Positions 10,392-19,315 of a DNA stretch of 48,281 bases are shown here, piece by piece. Made by a program: the position numbers and the translations under genes. The notes below the pieces were generated by a model that worked only from the letters and a program-made list of their open reading frames with translations, ran no database searches and was not told the origin of the DNA. This DNA comes from Oxalobacter sp. Lineage in GTDB: Bacteria > Pseudomonadota > Gammaproteobacteria > Burkholderiales > Burkholderiaceae_D. The DNA lies in the NCBI GenBank assembly GCA_016291665.1, contig JAEEYE010000016.1, forward strand, positions 1 through 48,281, in the 5' to 3' direction. Position 1 is the first letter of the stretch, and each line of letters starts with the position of its first letter.

Positions 10392-11081
10392 ATGACAACA
10401 CTAACGACTTTCAAGAAACCCAAAGCGATACTTTTTGACCTTGATGGTACGCTTGCAGACTCAGCTCCTGATTTGACCGAAGCCATCAATAACGTCCGTA
10501 CTGAATTCAATCTAGAAAAACTGCCCTACGAAGCACTACGTCCGTTTGCTTCAGCAGGTGCCCCCGGACTTGTTAAAGCAGCTTTGAATATCACCCGAGA
10601 CCATGAGCTTTTCTCTTACCTCAGGGAACGCTTCCTGCATTACTACCGAGAAAGCATTGCTAAGGGGGCATCAGCAACTCAGCTCTTTGATGGTATTTGT
10701 GACTTACTGGCACTACTTGAAACAAACCAAATCAGTTGGGGAATTGTCACAAACAAAGTAGAAAACCTGGCAAAGCCATTGACCGCGCAAATTGGACTTG
10801 ATAAGGCCGGATGCCTTGTTGCCGGTGACACAACTCCCTATTCAAAGCCTCACCCTGCTCCACTACTGGAAGGCGCAAAACGGTTGGGCGTCCATCCACA
10901 AGAGTGTTGGTACGTTGGGGACGACCTACGCGATATGCAAGCCGGGCATGCTGCAGGCACAGGGGCCGCCATTGCGGCTAAATGGGGATACTGTATTGAT
11001 CCGGAAAACTGGCCATCAGATTACGTCGCCAGGGATCCATGGGATCTCCTGGCGCTGATCAAAACGACGCTTGACGAGTAA
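10392..11081 (+). CDS. gph: Phosphoglycolate phosphatase (HAD family)
   Basis: Hydrolyses 2-phosphoglycolate produced by DNA-end repair. 229 aa. HAD motif I is FDLDGTLADS with nucleophile D16 and acid D18; motif II threonine in IVTNK; motif III lysine in SKPHPAP; and motif IV YVGDDLRDMQAG. A cap domain lies between motifs I and II (about 25-90). I used the ATG at 10392, 10 nt after ubiG, rather than the one at 10362 that would overlap it. The substrate is inferred from family and neighbour, since HAD phosphatases vary in specificity. Confidence 0.85.
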   Translation: MTTLTTFKKPKAILFDLDGTLADSAPDLTEAINNVRTEFNLEKLPYEALRPFASAGAPGLVKAALNITRDHELFSYLRERFLHYYRESIAKGASATQLFDGICDLLALLETNQISWGIVTNKVENLAKPLTAQIGLDKAGCLVAGDTTPYSKPHPAPLLEGAKRLGVHPQECWYVGDDLRDMQAGHAAGTGAAIAAKWGYCIDPENWPSDYVARDPWDLLALIKTTLDE

Positions 11082-11101
11082 TGCCGCCAGAATCGGCGGC
11101 A
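11082..11101. terminator. Hairpin between convergent gph and metK
   Basis: TGCCGCC (11082-11088) and GGCGGCA (11095-11101) form a perfect 7-bp stem with a 6-nt loop in the 38-bp gap between the two convergent stops. There is no T-run on either side, so it may protect 3' ends rather than terminate by itself. Confidence 0.5.
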
Positions 11102-11119
11102 GACAGGATACATGAAGGA

Positions 11120-12286
11120 TTACAGTCCAGCAGCAGCTTTCAGTGCTTCGACTTTATCAGTCCTTTCCCAAGTGAATTCTGGTTCTGCACGACCAAAGTG
11201 GCCATAAGCAGCAGACTTACTGTAACGTGGTTTCAGAAGGTCAAGCATCTGGACAATACCCTTTGGACGCAGGTCAAAGGTATCAGCAACAATCGCTGCA
11301 ATCTTTTCGTCAGAAACGACGCCCGTACCCTGGGTATTTACGGTAATGTTGATTGGACGCGCAATACCGATGGCATAGCTGACCTGGATCTGGCATTTCT
11401 TAGCCAGTCCAGCTGCAACAACATTCTTCGCTACATAGCGTGCAGCATAAGCAGCTGAACGGTCAACCTTGGATGGATCCTTACCAGAGAAAGCACCACC
11501 ACCATGTGGACATGCGCCACCATAGGTATCTACGATAATCTTACGGCCAGTCAAGCCACAATCACCCTGAGGACCGCCAACGACAAAGCTACCTGTTGGA
11601 TTGATGAAATACTTTGGCGCTTCCTTCATCAAATTTGCAGGAATAACTGGCTTGATGATTTCCTCAATAACAGCTTCTTGAATCTGCTTGTAAGGGATTT
11701 CCGGCGCATGTTGGGTCGACAGGACGACAGTATCAACACTGACTGGAACACCATCGACATAGCGCAACGTCACCTGGGACTTAGCATCAGGACGCAGCCA
11801 CGGCAGACGGCCATCCTTTCGCAGCTGGGACTGACGTTCCATCAGGCGATGCGCATAATAAATGGCTGCCGGCATAAATTCTGGGGCTTCATCACAGGCA
11901 TAACCAAACATCAAACCTTGGTCACCTGCACCCTGATCCAGATCAAGACCTGAACCTTCATTCACACCTTGGGCAATATCCAAGGACTGACGGTCATAAG
12001 CAACCAAAACAGCACACCCCTTATAGTCGATGCCATATTCGGTGTTGTCATAGCCAATGCGCTTAATCGTTTCACGTGCGACATCGATATAATTGACATT
12101 TGCAGATGTTGTGATTTCACCAGCCAAGACAACTAGGCCGGTATTACACAGGGTTTCAGCAGCAACACGTGCAGCAGGATCCTGCTCAAGGATTGCATCA
12201 AGAACTGCATCTGAAATCTGATCAGCGACCTTATCAGGATGGCCTTCAGAAACAGATTCAGAAGTAAAAAGATAATCTTTCAACAT
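11120..12286 (-). CDS. metK: S-adenosylmethionine synthetase
   Basis: Forms SAM from methionine and ATP in the cytosol. 388 aa. [13 protein letters not shown] (8-19) binds ATP and Mg; [12 protein letters not shown] is the central signature; [19 protein letters not shown] is the P-loop-like C-terminal motif. Start ATG at 12286 has a strong AAAGGAG seven nt upstream; the open frame extends nine codons further but without a ribosome binding site. The leader folds into a hairpin containing the exact complement of that binding site (see the leader entry), which suggests translational control. It is convergent with gph and divergent from lpxL. Confidence 0.97.
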   Translation of the reverse strand: MLKDYLFTSESVSEGHPDKVADQISDAVLDAILEQDPAARVAAETLCNTGLVVLAGEITTSANVNYIDVARETIKRIGYDNTEYGIDYKGCAVLVAYDRQSLDIAQGVNEGSGLDLDQGAGDQGLMFGYACDEAPEFMPAAIYYAHRLMERQSQLRKDGRLPWLRPDAKSQVTLRYVDGVPVSVDTVVLSTQHAPEIPYKQIQEAVIEEIIKPVIPANLMKEAPKYFINPTGSFVVGGPQGDCGLTGRKIIVDTYGGACPHGGGAFSGKDPSKVDRSAAYAARYVAKNVVAAGLAKKCQIQVSYAIGIARPINITVNTQGTGVVSDEKIAAIVADTFDLRPKGIVQMLDLLKPRYSKSAAYGHFGRAEPEFTWERTDKVEALKAAAGL

Positions 12287-12404
12287 TAAAAAGCTCCTTT
12301 TTCTGTAAGACAAACTGCAGTCGCAGCCCGTCCATGAAAGGAGCCGCGACGCTTTAGCGAAATTTATAGACCGCTTCGCAAGTTGCCCGTTAACTCAGCG
12401 GAAC
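12287..12404 (-). promoter_or_regulatory. metK 5' leader with anti-Shine-Dalgarno hairpin (candidate cis-regulatory RNA)
   Basis: The inferred transcript leader is about 115 nt. A strong hairpin has arms GTCGCGGCTC (12350-12341) and GGGCTGCGAC (12329-12320): ten pairs including two G-U, with an 11-nt loop. Its 5' arm and loop contain GCTCCTTT (12344-12337), the exact reverse complement of the metK ribosome binding site AAAGGAGC (12300-12293). Pairing of these two would hide the binding site and require opening the hairpin, so two exclusive folds exist. A second stem, CCGCT/AGCGG enclosing AGTT/AACT, lies 5' of it. I do not recognise a known SAM or SAH riboswitch consensus. Function is inferred. 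Confidence 0.55.
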
Positions 12405-12409
12405 TTGAT

Positions 12410-12437
12410 ATTGTACTCTGATAATGCCTCCTGTGAA
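12410..12437 (-). promoter_or_regulatory. Predicted metK promoter
   Basis: On the minus strand TTCACA (12437-12432), a 16-nt spacer and TACAAT (12415-12410): five of six consensus bases in each hexamer. Transcription would start near 12404, giving the leader described separately. Confidence 0.55.
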
Positions 12438-12481
12438 GCGCTATAACGACGAAAGCTTCACACTTTAAGGCTCCGCATTGC

Positions 12482-12487
12482 TATAAT
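12482..12487 (+). promoter_or_regulatory. Probable -10 element of lpxL
   Basis: Perfect TATAAT 25 bp before the lpxL start, in CATTGCTATAATGCCC. The nearest -35-like hexamer, TTCACA at 12457-12462, is 19 bp away, a little far. The leader would be very short, with AAGGA at 12500-12504 as ribosome binding site. Confidence 0.5.
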
Positions 12488-12511
12488 GCCCGCATTATCA
12501 AGGATTTTCCG

Positions 12512-13396
12512 ATGCGTTTTTTTCTTTTCATCCTATGGGCAATCCATTGGCTCCCATTACCGATTCTGGGGCGTATGGGCAAGTTGCTCGGTACCTGTGC
12601 CTACCATTTCTGGGCACGACGTCGCCGTATTACCCTAACGAACCTACGCCTGTGCTTTCCCGATATGCCTGAATCTGAACGCGAACGCATCGCACTGGAG
12701 CATTTCCAAGGCTATGGACGAAGCATCCTGGAGCGCGGCATCCTTTGGTGGTCTTCCGTTGACCGTATCAAGCGGTTAATCCAGGTTGAACCTGAAATCC
12801 CTTACAACCTAACCAACGCAGGTCCAGTCATTTTGCTCTGCCCTCATTTCGTCTGCCTAGAAATGCCAGGCGCCATTTTCTCGATGGGTGCCCCCTGCTG
12901 CTCCATTTATACGGAACAAAAAAACAAAATCTTTGACAAGGTTCTCCACAAAGGCCGCATACGCTTTAACCCAGGTGTTGAAATCTATAGCCGTAGCCAA
13001 GGTATCAAACCCATCATCAGGGGCATACATAAGGGACTTCCATTCCTCATGCTGCCGGACATGGACTTTGGAATTAAAGATGCAGAATTCGTCCCCTTCT
13101 TTGGCGTACCTGCCGCAACACTGGTAGCAACATCGCGCATTGCAGCTGCAACGCGCGCAAAAGTCATCCCAGTCATTGGTTCATTCCTGCCGGATTACAA
13201 AGGGTGGAAAGTTACATTCTATCCACCTCTGGAAAACTTCCCAACAAAAGACGTTTACGCTGATACAAAACGAATCAATGAATTCATTGAACAGCGCATC
13301 CTTGAGCGTCCTGCCGAATACTTATGGACACACAGACGGTTCAAAACCCGTCCTGAAGGCATGCCGCCTGTCTATGGAAAAGACAGCAAAAAATAA
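12512..13396 (+). CDS. lpxL: Lipid A biosynthesis lauroyl/myristoyl-type acyltransferase
   Basis: Inner-membrane LpxL/HtrB-family enzyme that adds a secondary acyl chain to the lipid A precursor. 294 aa. A hydrophobic N-terminal anchor (about 1-20) precedes the basic ARRRRITLTNLRLCFPDMP segment. The HX4E catalytic motif is H112-E117 in CPHFVCLEMPG, and a LMLPDMDFG motif with downstream acceptor-site residues is present. The sequence alone does not tell whether laurate or another acyl chain is used. It diverges from metK, as in other Burkholderiales. A weak GAGG-ACC-CCTC hairpin followed by TTTTT lies near 13466-13488. Confidence 0.85.
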   Translation: MRFFLFILWAIHWLPLPILGRMGKLLGTCAYHFWARRRRITLTNLRLCFPDMPESERERIALEHFQGYGRSILERGILWWSSVDRIKRLIQVEPEIPYNLTNAGPVILLCPHFVCLEMPGAIFSMGAPCCSIYTEQKNKIFDKVLHKGRIRFNPGVEIYSRSQGIKPIIRGIHKGLPFLMLPDMDFGIKDAEFVPFFGVPAATLVATSRIAAATRAKVIPVIGSFLPDYKGWKVTFYPPLENFPTKDVYADTKRINEFIEQRILERPAEYLWTHRRFKTRPEGMPPVYGKDSKK

Positions 13397-13552
13397 CAGC
13401 TATTCTCCCGCAACCAACACCACCTGCATAAATCGAATTCTTCGAAGGCATAAGTTTGGAAAAGAGAGGACCCCTCGCCTTTTTAGATGGTAAAATGGAC
13501 TCAGTAGACAGTGGTATGCCCCGCATAATCCTATATCGAAAAGGACGTTCCC

Positions 13553-14422
13553 ATGACAATCGATTCTCTAAGATTCAAAGTCACCGACGGAAAGAAATTC
13601 CGTTTGAGAAACTATTCGACACTGACTGACCTCTTCTATACCAATAACATCAGTTATAAATCGAAACTGAAGCGCAACCTTAACACAATGAGCGAAGAAC
13701 AAGCCAAGCTTTATGCTTCAGGCAAATTCTCTTTGCTCGTCATCCTCCAGGCAATGGATGCTGCCGGCAAAGACGGTACAATCAAACATGTGATGAGCGG
13801 TGTAAACCCACAAGGGTGCCGTGTTGAAAGCTTCAAACAACCTTCCGCCTTGGAACTGTCACACGAATTCCTCTGGCGTTCAACTCTGCGCTTACCAAAA
13901 AAAGGCGAAATTGTTCTTTTCAACCGTTCCTATTATGAAGATGTCTTAGTTGCACGCGTCCACCCTGAAATCTTAGACGTTGCCAACCTGCCTGATACAA
14001 AATTTGGCCGCAGTTTCTGGGAAAGCCGTTATAAAGCCATTCGCGATTATGAGCAACACCTGCATCAAAATGGCACCCGTATTATCAAATTTTTCCTCTA
14101 TATTTCCAAGGAAGAACAGCGGCTCCGTTTGCTTGACCGCATCAACAATCCAGAAAAGAACTGGAAACTGAGCTTGGGTGACTTTGAAGAACGTAAATAC
14201 TGGGATGAATACATGAATGCGTTCGAAAAAGCCATCCAAAATACATCTACACCAGATGCCCCTTGGTATTGCATCCCTGCTGACGATAAGAAAAATGCCC
14301 GGCTCTTGGTCTCAGATGCCATACTGAGAACCCTCAAAGATATGCAACTTTCTTATCCAGAACCGACTCTGAAGCATACTAACGAACTGGAAATGCTCCG
14401 AGAAAAACTGGAAGAAGTATAA
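13553..14422 (+). CDS. ppk2: Polyphosphate kinase 2 family (polyphosphate:nucleotide phosphotransferase)
   Basis: PPK2 enzymes move phosphate between polyphosphate and nucleotides; this single-domain 289-aa form resembles the class that phosphorylates AMP/ADP from polyphosphate, though the class is inference. Walker A-like DAAGKDGT (69-76) is followed by the lid-type HVMSGVNPQGC, and Walker B-like IVLFNRSYYEDV lies near 120-131. A family signature FEERKYWDEYMNAFE is near 205-219. It stands alone between lpxL and ahpC with its own strong terminator. The start is the ATG after AAAAGGA. Confidence 0.87.
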   Translation: MTIDSLRFKVTDGKKFRLRNYSTLTDLFYTNNISYKSKLKRNLNTMSEEQAKLYASGKFSLLVILQAMDAAGKDGTIKHVMSGVNPQGCRVESFKQPSALELSHEFLWRSTLRLPKKGEIVLFNRSYYEDVLVARVHPEILDVANLPDTKFGRSFWESRYKAIRDYEQHLHQNGTRIIKFFLYISKEEQRLRLLDRINNPEKNWKLSLGDFEERKYWDEYMNAFEKAIQNTSTPDAPWYCIPADDKKNARLLVSDAILRTLKDMQLSYPEPTLKHTNELEMLREKLEEV

Positions 14423-14444
14423 CCTATTCTATTATTTTTATCTC

Positions 14445-14472
14445 AAAACCGCCATTCTAATGGCGGTTTTTT
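14445..14472 (+). terminator. Intrinsic terminator after ppk2
   Basis: AAAACCGCCATT (14445-14456), a two-base minimal loop, then AATGGCGGTTTT (14459-14470) plus two more T. It is a nearly perfect palindrome with A-tract and T-tract and so can work in both directions. Confidence 0.9.
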
Positions 14473-14653
14473 GCATTCCAAACCATCTCCCCATTAAATT
14501 CGCCTTACAAAACCGATGCGTGTCCTGCAACATTTCTGAAGTTGTGCTTTAATAAGGGTATCTGGCTTACTATGAACACAATCAGTTCCTATTCCAGCAA
14601 AATCCTTGACCGAAAAAACGGTCTTTAAAACTGACCCATCTGAGGAGAACGAT

Positions 14654-15217
14654 ATGGCACTCATCAATACCACCATCAAACCTTTTAAAGCTGACGCATA
14701 CCGTAATGGTGAATTCGTTACCGTAACTGACGCTGATCTCAAAGGGAAATGGTCTGTTGTCTTCTTCTATCCAGCTGACTTTACCTTTGTCTGCCCAACC
14801 GAACTGGGTGATTTAGCTGATAACTATGCCGAATTCCAGAAACTGGGCGTTGAAATCTACTCTGTATCCACAGATACTCATTTTGTCCATAAAGCATGGG
14901 CTGATGCTTCTGACACCATCAAGAAAATCCAGTACACGATGGTCGGTGACCCAACGGGCACCATTACCCGCAATTTCGATGTGATGATTGAGGAAGCTGG
15001 CCAAGCACTGCGTGGCACCTTCGTCATCAATCCTGAAGGCGAAATCAAAATCTGCGAAATCCACGACTTGGGTATCGGGCGTTCTGCAACTGAACTGCTC
15101 CGTAAAATCCAGGCAGCGCAGTACGTAGCAACCCACGATGGCGAAGTCTGCCCTGCATCCTGGCAGCCAGGCGCAGAAACATTGGCACCATCTTTGGATC
15201 TTATCGGTAAGATTTAA
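14654..15217 (+). CDS. ahpC: Alkyl hydroperoxide reductase subunit C (typical 2-Cys peroxiredoxin)
   Basis: Reduces H2O2 and organic peroxides, recycled by AhpF. 187 aa. Peroxidatic C47 in [13 protein letters not shown] and resolving C166 in GEVCPASW match E. coli AhpC numbering. The [13 protein letters not shown] segment has the usual conserved residues. Start ATG at 14654 with GAGGAG six nt upstream; the open frame goes further up but without support. A GACCG-A6-CGGTC inverted repeat (14608-14623) lies in the upstream region. I could not recognise a four-part OxyR site. ahpF follows after 95 bp. Confidence 0.97.
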   Translation: MALINTTIKPFKADAYRNGEFVTVTDADLKGKWSVVFFYPADFTFVCPTELGDLADNYAEFQKLGVEIYSVSTDTHFVHKAWADASDTIKKIQYTMVGDPTGTITRNFDVMIEEAGQALRGTFVINPEGEIKICEIHDLGIGRSATELLRKIQAAQYVATHDGEVCPASWQPGAETLAPSLDLIGKI

Positions 15218-15312
15218 TCCTTATACTCGCCAACGCCGCAGGTTTTCCCCCTGCGGCCGATGCTGGCTACCAAAACATTTATTCAAAACTGCTTTCCTGA
15301 AGGAGAAAAGCC

Positions 15313-16857
15313 ATGCTGGACAATAAAGTCAAAGAACAGCTCCGTGCGTATTTCACAAAACTGGTCAACCCTGTTGTTCTGACAGCCTCCATTGACACCA
15401 GCGCAAAATCCCAGGAAATGCAGGCATTACTGAAGGATATCGCTGATCTATCGGATAAAATCTCATTACTTGAAAATGGCACCAATGCCCGCACCCCCTC
15501 TTTTACCGTAAACCGCCCTGAAGGAAATTGCCAGATTACATTTGCTGGCTTGCCAATGGGTCACGAATTCACATCCCTGATCTTAGCTATCCTGCAAACT
15601 GGCGGATATCCACCGAAAGTCGAAGCAGATGTCATTGAACAGATACGGCAAGTTGAGGGTAGCTTTAATTTTGAGACCTACATTTCCCTATCATGCCAAA
15701 ACTGCCCTGAAGTCGTCCAAGCGCTCAACTTAATGGCCGTTCTGAACCCTAACATTTCCAGTACCATGATTGACGGCGCCCTTTTCCAAGACGAAGTCAA
15801 AGAACGCCAAATCATGGCTGTGCCTTCCATTTATTTAAACGACAAGGAATTCGGTCAAGGACGCATGAACGTCAAGGAAATCCTAGGTAAGATTGATACC
15901 GGTAGTATCAAACGCGAAGCAGAAAAAATCTCGGCCAAAGCTCCTTTTGATGTCTTGGTCATTGGCGGTGGTTCCGCAGCAGCAACAGCTGCCATTTACG
16001 CGGCAAGAAAAGGCATCCGGACAGGGCTTGTCACTGAAAACTTTGGTGGTCAGATTCTGAACACAACAGATATTGAAAACATCATCGCCATCAAAAAGAT
16101 TGAGGGCACACACCTTGCCGCCATTTATGAAGAAAACATCAGGAGCCATGCCATCGATGTCATGATGCCGCAGCGAGCAACAAAACTGATTCCAGGTGAA
16201 CTTATCGAAGTGCAACTCGAATGCGGTGCGTCGGTCAAATCCAAAACCGTCATCCTCGCAACCGGTGCTTCCTGGCGGAAAATGGGAATTCCAGGAGAAG
16301 AAACCTACATCGGGAAGGGTGTCGCTTTCTGTCCACACTGTGACGGCCCACTCTATAAAGGCAAAGATGTGGCAGTTATTGGTGGCGGTAATTCGGCAGT
16401 TGAAGCTGCGATTGACCTCTCCGGCATCGCCAAACATGTCACCGTCTTAATCAGGAGCGACAAACTGACCGCTGACAGCGTATTGCAAGAAAAAATGCAG
16501 TCCATTGCCAACATAACCCTGATTAAGAAAGCGAAAACCGCTGAAGTGGTAGGCGACGGGCAAAAGGTCACGGCGCTTACCTACTTGGATCAGATAGACA
16601 ATACCCAAAAGACCTTAACGCTTTCCGGCATCTTCGTCCAGATTGGCCAAGTTCCGACAACAGGCTGGCTAAAAGACAGTCCCGTCAAACTCAACGCCAA
16701 GCAAGAAATTGAGGTCGACGCATCCAACTGTACCTCAATCCCAGGAGTCTTTGCTGCAGGCGATGCGTCCTCGTCTCCGTACAAGCAGATTGTCATCGCT
16801 ATGGGGGATGGGGCTAAGGCATCTTTGAGTGCATTCGACTATCTGATCAGGCACTGA
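15313..16857 (+). CDS. ahpF: Alkyl hydroperoxide reductase subunit F (NADH:AhpC disulfide reductase)
   Basis: FAD flavoprotein that passes electrons from NADH to AhpC. 514 aa, full length. The N-terminal double thioredoxin-like domain (about 1-195) has the redox pair C128/C131 in SCQNC. The thioredoxin-reductase-like part starts with the FAD dinucleotide motif [12 protein letters not shown] (216-227), which differs slightly from the usual GGGPAGAAAA. The second redox pair is C340/C343 in FCPHCDGP, and the NADH site is [12 protein letters not shown]. The ATG has GGAG eight nt upstream. Its TGA overlaps the ATG of the sirtuin gene as TGATG. Confidence 0.97.
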   Translation: MLDNKVKEQLRAYFTKLVNPVVLTASIDTSAKSQEMQALLKDIADLSDKISLLENGTNARTPSFTVNRPEGNCQITFAGLPMGHEFTSLILAILQTGGYPPKVEADVIEQIRQVEGSFNFETYISLSCQNCPEVVQALNLMAVLNPNISSTMIDGALFQDEVKERQIMAVPSIYLNDKEFGQGRMNVKEILGKIDTGSIKREAEKISAKAPFDVLVIGGGSAAATAAIYAARKGIRTGLVTENFGGQILNTTDIENIIAIKKIEGTHLAAIYEENIRSHAIDVMMPQRATKLIPGELIEVQLECGASVKSKTVILATGASWRKMGIPGEETYIGKGVAFCPHCDGPLYKGKDVAVIGGGNSAVEAAIDLSGIAKHVTVLIRSDKLTADSVLQEKMQSIANITLIKKAKTAEVVGDGQKVTALTYLDQIDNTQKTLTLSGIFVQIGQVPTTGWLKDSPVKLNAKQEIEVDASNCTSIPGVFAAGDASSSPYKQIVIAMGDGAKASLSAFDYLIRH

Positions 16858-17750
16858 TGGGTTTTCTCGGTACTTTGGCACGGGTTTTAGACATACGGAC
16901 AAACATGACAGTCATCACAGAAAACATTGACAGCTTAATCAACCGTGCTGCCGCCATCATTCGGCACTCAGACGGCCTACTCATCGCAGCAGGCGCCGGC
17001 ATGGGCGTGGACTCCGGATTACCTGACTTTCGCGGTGATAAAGGGCTCTGGAAAGCCTACCCCAAATTGGGACAGCATCGGATATCCTTTGTCGAAATCG
17101 CCAACCCAGACGCCTTTGCCGACAACCCTCGCCTAGCTTGGGGCTTCTATGGACACCGCTTGAACAGCTACCGTGACATTGTCCCGCATGAAGGTTTCCA
17201 TATCCTAAAACGGCTCGCTGCCAACTGCCCGTACGGCTATTTTGTCTACACGAGCAATGTAGACGGGCAATTTCAGAAGGCCGGCTATCCGGACAACCGC
17301 ATTGTGGAATGCCATGGATCCATCCATCACTTGCAATGCACCTCACCCTGTTCCCGCAACATTTGGGAAGCCAAAAACCTGAAAGTCAATGTGGACGAAG
17401 CAAACTGCCAGCTCATATCGCCTTTACCCATTTGCCCCGAATGCAAGGGACTTGCCAGACCCAACATCCTAATGTTCAATGACTGGGGATGGATTTCAGA
17501 CCGCACGGAATTGCAGTATGACTGCCTGCACCGCTGGCAGTCCCAGGTCAAGAACCTTGCCGTCATTGAAATGGGAGCAGGCATACACGTCCCAGCAGTC
17601 AGGCGTACCAGCGAATCGTTCGGGTGCCCCATCATCCGAATCAATCCGGCTTATCCAGAGGTTCCCAACAAAAGACGTGATGTAGGCATCGCCATGGGCG
17701 CCTTGGCAACCTTGCAGCTGATAGAAGCAGCGCTAAAGAAAACTGCCTAA
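16857..17750 (+). CDS. Divergent Sir2-family (sirtuin) NAD-dependent protein
   Basis: 297 aa with sirtuin features: GAGMGVDSGLPDFRG (46-60; canonical GAGxS has lost its Ser), TSNVDGQF (132-139; usual TQNVDGLH), catalytic-type H153 in ECHGSIH, and a zinc ribbon C161, C165, C193, C196. The C-terminal GAGIHVPA replaces the usual GTSxxVxPA. It therefore looks like a zinc-binding, NAD-binding sirtuin from a divergent branch; deacylase or ADP-ribosyl activity cannot be read off. The ATG is shared with the ahpF stop (TGATG), implying translational coupling. An alternative start is ATG at 16905, which removes 16 residues. The stop overlaps that of the convergent DUF4139 gene by 4 bp. Confidence 0.82.
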   Translation: MGFLGTLARVLDIRTNMTVITENIDSLINRAAAIIRHSDGLLIAAGAGMGVDSGLPDFRGDKGLWKAYPKLGQHRISFVEIANPDAFADNPRLAWGFYGHRLNSYRDIVPHEGFHILKRLAANCPYGYFVYTSNVDGQFQKAGYPDNRIVECHGSIHHLQCTSPCSRNIWEAKNLKVNVDEANCQLISPLPICPECKGLARPNILMFNDWGWISDRTELQYDCLHRWQSQVKNLAVIEMGAGIHVPAVRRTSESFGCPIIRINPAYPEVPNKRRDVGIAMGALATLQLIEAALKKTA

Positions 17751-19186
17751 TTCACCCGTACCTTATACTTCAGTACCGCTTTGCCTTTAGCTGGTACGAG
17801 AACATGCCAGACGGCAGTTGAGGCGTCTTCTTTCTTATGAGAATAGTTCTCGCTGATGACCTTGGCATTTTCCGGTAGCGGTTCAATAACCTTTGCCGTT
17901 ATGGCTTTAGATTGGCCATTGGATAAGGCAATCTCCCAGGAACTCTCCGTCTGATAGGCCTTTTCCCCATCCTTCTTAACAACGCTCCTTTGGGTGTAAT
18001 CAGTCTGCTTCCGAATCATTGTCACATCAAAGACCTCACCCAAGTTCAACTGGAGATGGCCATCTACCGGTGTATGGTTGATAGCGCTTTGTCCTAAAAG
18101 CTGACGGTTACCCGACTTATCTTCCTGATAAAAGCGGATTGTTCCCCTAGGCAAAGGTATGCCAAGACCATCCCTTTTCCTATTGTCAAAACTGATTGAT
18201 GTCCGCGCATGGACGGGCTCTGCCTGTCCTTGGCGAGACTCATACGCCCATTGGTTACCATTGAAACTATATTCCTTGAGCACATTGATGGAGTCAGCTT
18301 CAAGCAGGCGGTGACGGCTTGTCTGCTTGTCCAAGACATCCACCCGAGTCGGTACCGTATAAAGATGGTAGTCTGAAAAAGCTTCTTCAGAAGCAGTATC
18401 ATTCTCCCGCATACCGCCAGCATCCATAGACTTGGCCGCCATCAGCATGCCACCAAAACGGGGATAAGCAACCGCCTGTGCTTGTTTCCCAGATAGCAAC
18501 TGAACTTTTGCATTTCTGTAATCAATGCCACTGCTGTTACCAATCACTGCCCACGAAACCAGCGACATTCGGTCATCATGTCTGTCGACAACGGCCGTAT
18601 AATCCGCCTGCCATGACAACCCACCAGTCAGATAGTCGAATGTCACATTCTGCATACTGCCTGAGCCACCCTGCAAGTCCAGCATCAGGACAGGCGACGG
18701 GTACAAGCCTTCAGGAACCTTATCAAATACAAGCCTGTCAGCCGACACCGTCTCGATATGTCCATCAACCTGGATAACCCCCCCACCATTCATGGACAAG
18801 AGTTTCGCCCGTTTCATCGTCTCCTGACCAGTCGCTGGGTTGGTATGTACCAGCGTCACGTCCTTCCCGATGTAGGCCTTCATCAGAGTCATGGGAGTCA
18901 GCAACGCCGTATTGAAAGTTGCACTGGAAAGCCTTAGGCGGCCATTGGATTCAAGCATCAAAGTCTCTGGCTGAATCTGTCCACTCACATCCTGCACCAC
19001 CAGACTAAAGCGCCCCTGCCCTGTTTTTACAGACCGTGTATCACGAACCAAAGCCTGTGCCTGTTCATAGACTGTCAATGACAGATCCTGACGGTCAAGA
19101 GCACTGGACTCATAGTTTGATGCAGACACCACCAACGGACAGAAAGCCGTCAGCATCAGGAAAGGCAGCTTTTGAAGTAAGCTCAT
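17747..19186 (-). CDS. Secreted DUF4139-domain protein
   Basis: 479 aa. A signal peptide (KLPFLMLTAFCPLVVSA, ending near residue 23) is followed by an N-terminal region with short beta segments, then a DUF4139-like domain (about 160-479) recognised by GGLSWQADYTAVVD and a C-terminal SYSHKKEDASTAVWHV-like beta-rich region. The function of the family is unknown; export to the periplasm or surface is inferred. I chose the ATG at 19186 with GGGAGG eight nt upstream. The gene stands alone, converging on the sirtuin with overlapping stops. Confidence 0.75.
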   Translation of the reverse strand: MSLLQKLPFLMLTAFCPLVVSASNYESSALDRQDLSLTVYEQAQALVRDTRSVKTGQGRFSLVVQDVSGQIQPETLMLESNGRLRLSSATFNTALLTPMTLMKAYIGKDVTLVHTNPATGQETMKRAKLLSMNGGGVIQVDGHIETVSADRLVFDKVPEGLYPSPVLMLDLQGGSGSMQNVTFDYLTGGLSWQADYTAVVDRHDDRMSLVSWAVIGNSSGIDYRNAKVQLLSGKQAQAVAYPRFGGMLMAAKSMDAGGMRENDTASEEAFSDYHLYTVPTRVDVLDKQTSRHRLLEADSINVLKEYSFNGNQWAYESRQGQAEPVHARTSISFDNRKRDGLGIPLPRGTIRFYQEDKSGNRQLLGQSAINHTPVDGHLQLNLGEVFDVTMIRKQTDYTQRSVVKKDGEKAYQTESSWEIALSNGQSKAITAKVIEPLPENAKVISENYSHKKEDASTAVWHVLVPAKGKAVLKYKVRVN

Positions 19187-19315
19187 GAAATGTCCTCCCA
19201 AGGCAACATTACTGTCCAAAGTCTATCAGAACGTACTATCTACCTTGCAAGAGCACTTACATTTTGAAATACCGCCGGCTCTGCATCCAACATGACTATC
19301 ATGTGGATAACTGGA

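Noticed and set aside
12287-12404. metK leader as a known SAM or SAH riboswitch
   Set aside because: I could not fit the conserved core of the classes I know, so I describe it as a candidate new structured leader only.
13397-13552. ppk2 promoter in the gap after lpxL
   Set aside because: CATAAT and TAAAAT hexamers occur but no -35 is at proper spacing, so I did not list a site.
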